From positions 22,267,181-22,331,180 of the forward strand of contig CAIIXF020000010.1 in the NCBI GenBank assembly GCA_903813345.2: DNA of 64,000 nucleotides, read 5' to 3'. The notes beneath the pieces are model-generated. The model ran no database searches. It was not told the origin of the DNA and was given only the letters and a program-made list of their open reading frames with translations. The position numbers and the translations under genes are program-made. The stretch's first letter is position 1; the number at the start of each line of letters is the position of its first letter. This stretch comes from Owenia fusiformis (lineage: Eukaryota; Annelida; Polychaeta; Sabellida; Oweniidae). This document shows, piece by piece, positions 22,898-33,099 of this stretch.

Positions 22898-25200
22898 AAG
22901 ATTGCAAGCAATCTCACGGAGGCCCTCTTAGGCATTTTTGACAATTTGAAGGTCAACTAAAGGACAAATATCAAATCTGAGGTCAGATGTGAACTCTTGA
23001 AAACTTGTAGATGATTTTCAAAAAAAGATTTTGTCAATTTGAAGCGAGTTTAAATTTGACCTTGAAAGATTTCGAAATTGACCTTTTTTCAACTTTTGAA
23101 CTCTTATATCTCAAACTGGGACAAAATTCAATTAGATAGTCAATTGCTTATATGTGTACAACCCTTAGAGGAATGTGTTTATTTCGACTCAGGATTAAAA
23201 ATATTGGTTTGTAGTCGAACTTTGCGAAACTTAGATAGCACAGTTTGTGACCTAATTTCATGATCTTGACCTTTGACTTTGAAAAGTTTTACTTTTTCAG
23301 ACCTCAGTAGGACTTTTGTAATTAAGCTGACCTAAATTTGAATCCAAAGACTCAATTTAAAAAATCAACTTTTCTTACCTTTCGAAGGTCATTGAAGGTC
23401 AATTAAAGTTCAAAGGTCAAATCTGAGGTCAGATTTGGACTCCTGGGAACTTGTAGATGAGTTATAAAAAAAATTTGGTCAGATTGAAGCAAGTTGAAAA
23501 ATGACCTTTTTTGACCGTTTTTTTTATGTCAAATATCTCAAAAACGGTAAAAATTTAATGCTGACATATAGTGAAGAATTTATAGAGAATACCAAAATGT
23601 AGTTTCAGTTTAATTCATCGCAAGAAATAACGAAGTATAAGGACAAAGTTGAGAAACTTGAAAAAAATTTCGATTTGACCTAGATCTTGACCTTTGACCT
23701 AATTTGATAACCGTGACCCTTGACCTTGAAAATTTTACTATTCTAGAGCTCAGTAGTTTTTTTTTGATTAGGCCAACCCTAAATTTGAGTCCAAAAACTC
23801 AATTTGAAAAATCAACTTTTCTGACATTTCAAAGGTCACTGAAGGTCAACTAAAGGTCAAATGTCAAATCTGAGGTTAAAGATGAACTCCTGAGAAGTTG
23901 AAGATGATTTTTTAAAAAAAGTTGGATGAATTTGAAGGAAGTTAAAATTTGACCTTATAAACTTTGAAAAAATGACCTTTTTCAGTTTTTGAGCTCTTAT
24001 ATCTCAAAAGTGGGACAAAATTTTAATAAATAGTCAATGACTAATATGTGTAGAACCAATAGAGAAAAGTATATCTTGACTTTCAATTAAAAATATTGAT
24101 TTGAAGTCTTGAAATATGAGAAACTTAGATAGCACAGTTTGTGACCTAATTTGATGACCTTGACCTTTGACCTTGAAATTTTTACTTTTTGAGACCTCAG
24201 TAGGCTTTTTGTAATTAGACTGACCTAAATTTGAATCCAAAGACTCAATTTGAAAAATCAACTTTTCTGACCTTTCGAAGGTCACTGAAGGTCAACTAAA
24301 GGTCATAGGTCAAAACTAAGGTCAGATTTGAGTTCCTGAGAACTTGTAGAAGCTTTTTAAAAAAAGGTTTGGTCAATTTAGAGCAAGTTGAAATTTGACC
24401 CTCAAAAATTTCGAAATTTGACCTTTTTTCAGTTTTTGAGTTCTAATATCTCAAAACTGGAGCAAAATTTTAATAAATAGTCAATTGCTAATATGTGTAG
24501 AGCCTTTAGAGGAATATATATTCTGACTTTCAGTAAAAAAAATTGATTTGTAGTCTCCAATTTTGAGAAACTTAGAAAACACAGTTTGTGATTTCGTTTG
24601 ATGATCTTGACCTTTGACCTTGCAAATTTTACTTTTTTAGACCTCAAAAGGTCTTTTGTGAATAGATATACCTAAATTTGAATCCAGAAAATCGATTTGA
24701 AAAATCAACTTTTTTGACCTTTCGGAGGTCACTGAAGGTCAACCGAAGGTCAAGGGTCAAATCTGAGGTCAGATTTGGACTCCTGGGAACTTGTAGATGA
24801 TTTTTAAAAAAAAATTTGGTCAGATTGAAGCAAGTTGAAAAATGACCTTTTTTGACCGTTTTTTGACGTCAAATATCTCAAAAACGGTAAAGATTTAATG
24901 CTGACATATAGTGAACAATTTGTAGAGAATACTTAAATGTAGTTTCAGTTTAATTCATCGCAAGAAATAATGAAGTATAATGACAAACTTGAGAAACTTG
25001 AAAAAAAACTTAGATTTGACCTAGATTTTGACCTTTGACCTTGACCTAGATAAAAAATATTTTCCCCCCTATTCCAGACAAGGTTCCTAGTAGGATCATA
25101 TAGTAGGTAGTTGAAAGGTAGTTTGAAGTAGGAGAAAAATGCTTTGGAAGAATAATAAATAAAGAATAAAGAATAAAGAATAATAAGAATAAAGAAAAGC
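22898..25200. repeat. AGGTCA-rich module 3 (5 monomers)
   Basis: The module begins AGATTGCAAGCAATCT, then CACGGAGGCC. Marker positions are 23004, 23450, 23896, 24343 and 24790, giving five monomers. Monomers here are more diverged than in module 2. The module ends in an AATAAAG-type microsatellite (25145-25200), after which three GC-rich hairpins follow. Confidence 0.83.
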
Positions 25201-25211
25201 TACAAAAGCTA

Positions 25212-25350
25212 TAGGAGGCCCTTTCAGGAGGGCCTCCTAATAATAATAAAGAATAATATCTACAAAATTAATAGGAGGCCCCCCGTTGGGGCCTCCTAAT
25301 AATAAGAATATCTATAAAATTAATAGGAGGCCCCCCGTTGGGGCCTCCTA
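25212..25350. repeat. Three GGAGGCC hairpins at the end of the AGGTCA modules
   Basis: Three perfect or near-perfect hairpins TAGGAGGCC..GGCCTCCTA lie at 25212-25239, 25272-25298 and 25324-25350, separated by AATAATAAG-type linkers. The GGAGGCC stem word also occurs at the 5' start of each module, which ties them to the same repeat family. Confidence 0.85.
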
Positions 25351-25739
25351 ATAAATAATTCAAGAAAGAATGATGAGAAAACTTAGCATGAACAAAAATA
25401 TGACATTTTTACTATTTTTTCAACTATGCCACACTTTTAGCGAGTTCCCTTCCAGGTTTGGTTTATGCATCATTGATGAATAATTATCAATATGGTCATG
25501 AAATGAAGCTACTGTGATTTTTTTTAATCAATAGGTTTATTTCATAAATACAAACGAATATACAATGAATAGACAGGGTTGTGGCAAATCGCCTTCTGGC
25601 ATTTCATGTCCCCATATCAAAAAGAAAAGGGATGGGGTTGCTGCTGCTAATCATAGGGTGGGGCTGGGTAAAAGAAGGGTCTGAGGTATATTTGCAAGTC
25701 AAACATTGTCTATGAAAAATATTGAAGTGAGTTGAAATA

Positions 25740-26950
25740 AAAGTTCTTATTGAAATGAAGTCAAGTTTGAATCACCAAAAAGGAATATGTTGATCTTGTT
25801 CTGCTGAGTTTTGTATGTTGATATGTCTAAACCTTTAAGTTCTACTTCATGGATAAATCTTTCACTATTTTGTTTTCTTAAGGGACAGTTGAAAAAGATG
25901 TGTTTAAAAGTTTCTGAGAAGCCACCAGTACAATTTTGAGAATCTACATTGGTCCAGTTATTGGCATTTAATTGTGAGTTCAATATTAGGTCAACCCTAG
26001 CTCTGTTTAGATATATTTCCTGTTTTGAGATAAGCTATGCTATAGTAAGTGGTTGAAACTGTGCCTGGAAACATTTTACCTTTTAATTTATTTTTAAAGG
26101 AGGATAAGGAAGTTAAGGACTTAAGATCTGGCGGGACATTGTTCCATGTTTGCATCATTTTGAAAATTGGTGATCTGTTTGGAAAATTCACAGGTATTAG
26201 AGTGTCTCAATGTTCTGACAATTTGATTTTTGAATGGAGTAAATATATCAGCTATATATTGGGGAACTAGACCTTTGCAAACTTTGAACATAATAATTTT
26301 GAAATGAAATAATCTGCGTTCTGATAAGGGTGACCAATTCAAAATCTTAAATACTTTGGAACTATTGGAACCTCCCGGTACAATCATTCCTGGTTGATAT
26401 TGTAGGCTGTTTAGCTTATTGAGGTCAATCTGGGAAGCACAATCATAGAGAGTATCACAGTAGTCAAATAGAGATTGTATTTAGGAATTATATAAACAAA
26501 ATGTTTTGATTTTAGTTTCCCTTTGAGAGTGTTTTCATTGGATTTAATGCTGTTTGAATTTTGGCAATAGAGTAAGTTATGTGTGCATCTCCATTTAACT
26601 TGTGGTCAAATAAGAAGCCTACGTGTTTATGTGTATTAACTTTTAGAATATTTTGATTGTTTAGAATAACACTTTGATAGTTTTCCCCCCTGTTTTTCCC
26701 TGATACTTTTTTTCCGGTTTGAAATCAAGTTTCCAAATAGCAGCCCACTCTTCTACTTTTACAAAGTCACTTTGAAGTTGTCTATGTGAGGTCAAATCAG
26801 TTGGAGTAGAGGGTACAAAGATTGACGTATCGTCTGCATAAATAAAACACTCTGATGTTAAGTTATCTGGGAGGTCGTTGATATAAACTGAGACTAACAT
26901 AAAACATTAAAGGTCCAAGAATACTTCCTTGAGGGACACTACAATTAATG
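25740..26950 (-). pseudogene. Degraded LINE reverse transcriptase and C-terminal region
   Basis: Reading the minus strand, fragments in shifting frames give the RT motifs SVPQGSILGP (about 26945-26915), then YINDLP and the catalytic box FIYADDTSIF (about 26830), then PLSERR..HFKIIMFK (about 26310), WNNVPPDLK..FK, and finally a C-rich segment HIFFNCPL (about 25890). This is the order of the C-terminal half of a CR1/Jockey-like LINE ORF2. Frameshifts and stops separate the pieces and the 5' half is absent, so it is a dead, 5'-truncated copy. The original 3' end would be near 25515-25740. Confidence 0.8.
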
Positions 26951-27109
26951 TGGTGGAGATGAAGTTGAGATGAAGTTGAGATGAATTCAGGAGATGAGGT
27001 ATGAGATGAGGTATGAGCAAAGTAGTGAAAGTAGACAACCCGAAAAACAAAACAAAAAAGCTACTGTTATGACCTTCAATAGCTACTCGCTACTACAGTC
27101 TCAGCTATA

Positions 27110-27300
27110 GTGGCTAGCCTTTATGGGTAGAGCATCTGACTCGAGAGTGGAAGGTCCTGGGTTCGAGTCCCATGTGGGGCATTGAATTTTTCGAGGCACA
27201 CTCTTTTTGGAGTCTAGAATCTGGCTCAGTACACTACAGCTTCCTAACGGAAGTGCCAAAGGGTCGTTACACTGCATTATTAATGAAGATACATTATTAT
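27110..27300 (+). mobile_element. tRNA-derived SINE
   Basis: 27110-27182 resembles a tRNA: TGGCTAGCC..GGGTAGAGCATC (A-box region) and the B box GGTTCGAGTCC at 27160-27170. These fit the pol III internal promoter and look most like a lysine-type tRNA. Stem pairing is imperfect and the tRNA-like part runs straight into a tRNA-unrelated body (to about 27300), which is the structure of a SINE rather than a working tRNA gene. No clean target duplication was found, so the 3' limit is approximate. Confidence 0.72.
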
Positions 27301-28523
27301 GCAAAGTATTCCCTATTAAACATAATCATATTTCAGTTGCATGTATTTTATTTAAATGGACCTTAATTAACTTCACCTGCCCATGGAACAGACCTATTAT
27401 AGCTAGGGAAGTGATTACATGGTTTTTGTGACATGGAATGTCTTTTTACCATAAAATACTTCAATAAGATGCTCACAGGCTTTCTATTTCAGTCTAAGTG
27501 ACACACACATTTTGAAATATGCAAGTGCATACCTTTTTGACATATTTTCTGGTCAATCACTTCTGTTGTTTATCTAGCTGCTTTGTGTCATCACTAACAA
27601 CAAGTGAATGAACTGCTAAATAAAGCTCAATCAATAGAACATGCATTATACATGCAATTGTCCCAAAAAACAATAAATATCACTGGGACAACTAAACATG
27701 ATAGATAACAGCAGTGCAAAGGCATAGCAACTTCCATTGAACAGCCGTAGCCACTAGCGTCATTTGAAAGTCTAACATGTTTCTAAAGATTCACACATAA
27801 AATTTCAACAAAATGGCTCCACTACTTTTCCAGTTAAAGCAACAGCCTAAAATAGCACATATGAAAATAGCCGTTATTTTCCCAAATGTCACTCTGTAGC
27901 CAAAATTGTCAAAGGAAAGTGTAACAATTGTTTTTTCTAGTATGAAATTTCATCGAAATCACTCAATTACTTTTCCAGTTACAGCAAAAAAACTGAAATA
28001 ACACCCATAAAAATGACTGACTTTTTTCAAAATGGCAGCTCACAAGCCAAACTGTCATAATAAAATGTGATATGCTTCTATGTAGTCGCATTAAATATTT
28101 CAACAAAATCACGCCCCCCCCCCCATTCTTTCAAGTTTTAGTGCTAAAGGTAAAATGACACATGTAAAAGTGTCATAACTGACCAAACTGTCACAAGACA
28201 GTGTACCAACAAATAGGAACAAAATTGCTCTACTACTTTTCCCATTATAGCAAAAATTGTAAAACAGCATTTTAATTCAGTAACTGCCAGTACGGCAGAA
28301 TGGACAGACATATGGACAGGCTTGTTCTCTATATCCTCACAGACTTTGTTCATTCGGATAAAAATGCAGAGTTTGAAAACAACACAACAGTTTGAGATAT
28401 AGGAGAGTAACGGAAATACAAGAATACTACAAGGCAAGACATACTACAGTACAAAACAAAATACTGGTATACAATAAGTCGTCAATTTAGGAAAGGATTG
28501 TTATATAGCCTGAGGGTATAACA
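27301..28523. other. Non-coding stretch before the secreted-protein gene
   Basis: No exon is recognised. From about 27770 to 28270 a ~130-bp pattern recurs loosely (TTTCAACAAAAT..CTACTACTTTTCC..AGCAAAA), suggesting an old diverged tandem repeat. A C-run lies at 28112-28123. Confidence 0.5.
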
Positions 28524-30830
28524 ATGGCACTGGATACTGAGACTTTCTTACTAGTTACAGCTATTTTAGTAGCATCAGGATTGGTGCAATCAACAACTGC
28601 AAATGGAGGTAAATTTAGGGATTAATTTGATTCAAGGGAAAAACATGCTTGTTTATGATATATAATTAATATACAGGTTTAGTCAGACATTTTCTTAACC
28701 AAAAATAATTGGTTGCATTCCATTTAGCTGAGGGTCTTCAACAATATTGATCAAATTCTATATAGTTGCAGTTTTTGCATTACTGTTCAACATATCACAT
28801 ATTTTATCTGTTTCAGAGTGTGTTACACCCACAGAATTCTTCGAATGGTCGAACAACATTCTTCCAGACTATTATGATGAGGTTGCATCTCACATTATGG
28901 AGAAGCCTACAATATCCTTTACCACAAATGACACATATGGACCTGGGGCTCGGATAAAATTCAACCAATTTGATGTTATCTTAGGAAATGTGGATGACCC
29001 TTCAATTGAATATGATGGTGTTTTGTTGACATCTTATGGAGACTACAGCTTAGCGGGTTCATTTTTGGGAGTCTTCTTAACAACAGTAGAATGTGACTAT
29101 TTAAACTTTACAATGCAATTCAGTGATCCTCCAGAGCAAATAACTTATATTAATAATCCAGATTTACACGGGCCTATTACTCTTGCAGCACCTGATTTCA
29201 ATCGTTCCAGAATTTCTCTCAATATGACAGAAACATTAACACTATTTGAATCTGAAAACCAAGATAAACCACACATTATACTCCCCAACAACTGTGCTGA
29301 TTACAAGCGCTACTGTTTTCAAATTATGGGTATCGGGTGGATTACACCATTAACTTGTTTCCCATTTGATGAGAGCCTGCCATATTGCAAAGTGATAGGT
29401 AATATTGCTTGATTAGTTTCACAAACTAAACTTTATGTGTCTATGAATGATAATAATTTTGTTTTACTTTGATAGAGTTAGCTACATATATAAACCAGTT
29501 GATGGTGAGTGGATTATGAGTTCATTTCAGTTAAGTGTCTAACAAAAGATAAAGATAAAAAAAGATAAAAAAAAATATAAAGATGAGTTCAGGGTTATCT
29601 ACAATTTGTTTTACTCACATGTACATCTTTATTGCAGTCATCTTTGCCATTTTTTGTAAAAAAAACAAGTGTTTTGATTTTCCATAGACATGCATACACA
29701 TAATCTGAATGCATACATGTACTTTACCTTTTCCATGAAAAACCTTAAAATGATCCAAATATAGCCTTGCCCAAGTCGGTCTCTTTTACTTATCTTGATT
29801 TCTATCATGGTAATAATTCAAAATAAGATAAGTAAAAAATACCGCCTTGGGCAAGGCTAATCCAAATATTGAGGAAAAATAAAAATGACTTAATTCTCTT
29901 ACCACACCAAGGTCATTCAAAACATATATTTGTACTACTTATTTTTGTTCCATAACTTCCAGCTCCAGTTCAAATAACTGACATGCATCATTATCGCTTT
30001 GTTCCAAACAACAAGATACTGGATCGGCCCTCTATTGAACATGTTAATGGTGCACCAGACACAAACAGTTTCTTGCTAAAACCTCAAGAATGTGAAACTG
30101 GCATCATGAAGACATTCAACGATGTCTTCGTTGTGGACATTGATTCAAATCAAACATCCGGAAACATAAAAGTCAAGTAAGTATCAAATTATGGAACAGA
30201 TAAATCCAAAACAGCCTGGCTTATTCAGTTCTTGAATCATGAATGAAGAATGAGACTTTTGAGTTTATCAATTCATTAACATTTAAGTCAATGAGAAAGC
30301 CAACAACAGAGATGAGATGGCTGTCAACATCCTCTGCACATGACAATTTCCTACTCACACTCTGATAATTATTCAACCTGTTAAAGCTTCAAAGCACTTG
30401 ATCAAAGACACTTTTCTGTATGTACATATTGGTGTGGCCCTGAGTTGCTCTTAAACGTGAATTTAGTATACTGTTTACTGATCAGTCCTAGTAAGAGGGA
30501 AATGAGTTCAGGGTACATTTGGTATATTTACACCAATTTTAATCCTTTTTCAGGGTGGATGGAGTGAACATGCAATGTGAAGAATGGGCCAGAGAATCGT
30601 TCCGTTCATTAGTTGTGAAGATACACACCAACAATGCTCAGGTCCCAAGGCACAGCTATCTAGGAGGTTTCAGGTTGTGTGATGCTGAATTCTCTAATGC
30701 AACCGAAACAAAATGTGAATTTTCTTGCCCGTGTGAAGGAAATATATGCAATCCTGTATTTGTGGATTTCCTCTCTATGGCAATCCCCTCCGTTTCAAGT
30801 ATATGTGAGGTAACAGTTATAGGCAATTAA
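28524..30830 (+). CDS. Secreted cysteine-containing glycoprotein, unknown function, 385 aa
   Basis: Four exons join in frame: 28524-28608, 28817-29398, 29963-30176 and 30554-30830 (1158 nt including stop). All introns are GT..AG and the phases agree. Residues 1-26 form a signal peptide (hydrophobic core FLLVTAILVASGLV), so the product enters the secretory pathway. There is no transmembrane segment or GPI tail. The mature chain has scattered cysteines, several N-x-S/T sites (for example NDT, NFT, NMT, NQT) and a C-terminal cysteine cluster (GFRLC, then CEFSCPCEGNIC, then ICEV). I do not recognise the family. The regular C-terminal cysteine pattern suggests a disulfide-bonded domain. ATG 28524 has a good context (ACAATGG). 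Confidence 0.78.
29762..29859. mobile_element. 98-bp MITE with 9-bp target duplication, in an intron
   Basis: The element reads TAGCCTTGCCCAAG..CTTGGGCAAGGCTA, with arms that pair for most of its length. ATCCAAATA lies directly outside both ends (29753-29761 and 29860-29868), a perfect 9-bp duplication. Nine bases is the usual footprint of Mutator-like (MULE) transposases. It sits in intron 2 of the secreted-protein gene, away from the splice sites. Confidence 0.85.
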
Positions 30831-31289
30831 CATACAATTCTCAGTTCTACTTGTAACTGTAATTTTGTACATGTCCCGGGTACATGTCAAGTTTCAAAAG
30901 TACCAAAACGTATAAAAGAATGTAACTTGCAGAACATAGAGAACCCTGCAGAGGACATGAATGTGATGTAAATAACACAATCAAAAACAATAACAAAGAT
31001 AGACTTGTACCAAGACAAAGACATTACCACCTAACTTTATTAAGAAGAGATGAATACATGGCCATTTTAATTTAATAACTACTGTATTTATCCAGATATA
31101 GACCTGGTAGAGGGTTGGGTAACTTACATATGATATGATTGATCTTCTTATTATCAAGACTACTTTATTATCCATCATGGCTGCGGCCTAGTTATTAAAA
31201 GAGATATAGGCATGACTGACTGAACTTATTCTCCAGTACACAGGTAAGACTGGCCAAAGGATACCATAATTCAAGTCATAATGGTAACA

Positions 31290-33075
31290 TATATATATTA
31301 TAGACAAAGTGAATTTAGAAATGTTTTGAACCCTTCTCATATGAGCCACCATGTATATAGACATAGTGAATTTAGAAATATTTTGAACCCTTCTCATATG
31401 AGCCACCCTGTATATAGACTTAGTGAATTTAGAAATGTTTTGAACCCTTCTCATATGAGCCACCCTGTATATAGACTTAGTGAATTTAGAAATGTTTTGA
31501 ACCCTTCTCATATGAGCAACCCTGTATATAGACTTAGCGAATTTAGAAATGTTTTGAACCTTTCTCATATGAGCCACCCTGTATATAGACTTAGCGAATT
31601 TAGAAATGTTTTGAACCCTTCTCATATGAGCCACCCTGTATATAGACTTAGTGAATTTAGAAATGTTTTGAACCCTTCTCATATGAGCAACCCTGTTTAT
31701 AGACAAAGTGAATTTAGAAATGTTTTGAACCCTTCTCATATGAGCCACCCTGTATAGACATAGTGAATTTAGAAATATTTTGAACCCTTCTCATATGAGC
31801 CACCCTGTATATAGATTTAGTGAATTTAGAAATGTTTTGAACCCTTCTCATATGAGCAACCCTGTTTATAGACAAAGTGAATTTAGAAATGTTTTGAACC
31901 CTTCTCATATGAGCCACCCTGTATATAGACATAGTGAATTTAGAAATATTTTGAACCCTTCTCATATGAGCCACCCTGTATATAGACATAGTGAATTTAG
32001 AAATATTTTGAACCCTTCTCATATGAGCCACCCTGTATATAGACTTAGTGAATTTAGAAATGTTTTGAACCCTTCTCATATGAGCCACCCTGTATATAGA
32101 CATAGTGAATTTAGAAATATTTTGAACCCTTCTCATATGAGCCACCCTGTATATAGACTTAGTGAATTTAGAAATGTTTTGAACCCTTCTCATATGAGCA
32201 ACCCTGTATATAGACTTAGCGAATTTAGAAATGTTTTGAACCCTTCTCATATGAGCCACCCTGTATATAGATTTAGTGAATTTAGAAATGTTTTGAACCC
32301 TTCTCATATGAGCCACCCTGTATATAGACTTCGTGAATTTAGAAATGTTTTGAACCCTTCTCATATGAGCCACCCTGTATATAGACTTAGTGAATTTAGA
32401 AATGTTTTGAACCCTTCTCATATGAGCCACCCTGTATATAGATTTAGTGAATTTAGAAATGTTTTGAACCCTTCTCATATGAGCCACCCTGTATATAGAC
32501 TTCGTGAATTTAGAAATGTTTTGAAACCTTCTCATGTGAGCAACCCTGTATATAGACTTAGTGAATTTAGAAATGTTTTGAACCCTTCTCATATGAGCCA
32601 CCCTGTATATAGACTTAGTGAATTTAGAAATGTTTTGAACCCTTCTCATATGAGCCACCCTGTATATAGACTTAGTGAATTTAGAAATGTTTTGAACCCT
32701 TCTCATATGAGCCACCCTGTATATAGACTTAGTGAATTTAGAAATGTTTTGAAACCTTCTCATGTGAGCAACCCTGTATATAGACTTAGTGAATTTAGAA
32801 ATGTTTTGAACCCTTCTCATATGAGCCACCCTGTATATAGACTTAGTGAATTTAGAAATGTTTTGAACCCTTCTCATATGAGCCACCCTGTATATAGACT
32901 TGGTGAATTTAGAAATGTTTTGAACCCTTCTCATATGAGCCACCCTGTATATAGACTTAGTGAATTTAGAAATGTTTTGAACCCTTCTCATATGAGCCAC
33001 CCTGTATATAGACTTAGTGAATTTAGAAATGTTTTGAAACCTTCTCATGTGACCAACCCTGTATATAGACATAGT
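31290..33075. repeat. 57-bp minisatellite, about 31 copies
   Basis: The unit contains TAGTGAATTTAGAAATGTTT, then GAACCCTTCTCATATGAGCC and ACCCTGTATATAGAC. It repeats with almost no length change over about 1.8 kb, with one short unit near 31757. Copies differ at a few recurring positions: CTTAGT/CATAGT/CAAAGT/TTTAGT, ATGTTT/ATATTT and CCACCC/CAACCC. Because 57 is a multiple of three and the unit lacks stops in one frame per strand, long open frames appear on both strands. These are by-products, not genes. The array ends about 25 bp from the stop codon of the Nudix gene on the minus strand. Confidence 0.92.
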
Positions 33076-33099
33076 CAAGTGGAAATACTTACAACAATA

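Noticed and set aside
27110-27182. A functional tRNA gene
   Set aside because: The B box is good, but the acceptor and anticodon stems do not pair properly and the sequence runs into a SINE body without a T-run terminator.
28747-28816. Alternative first exon for the secreted protein
   Set aside because: The open stretch upstream of exon 2 begins with TTG, not ATG, and ends in a clear splice acceptor. The exon at 28524 supplies a proper ATG and signal peptide in the right phase.
31290-33075. CRISPR-like array
   Set aside because: There are no unique spacers; the repeats are directly head to tail, and the context is a eukaryotic genome.
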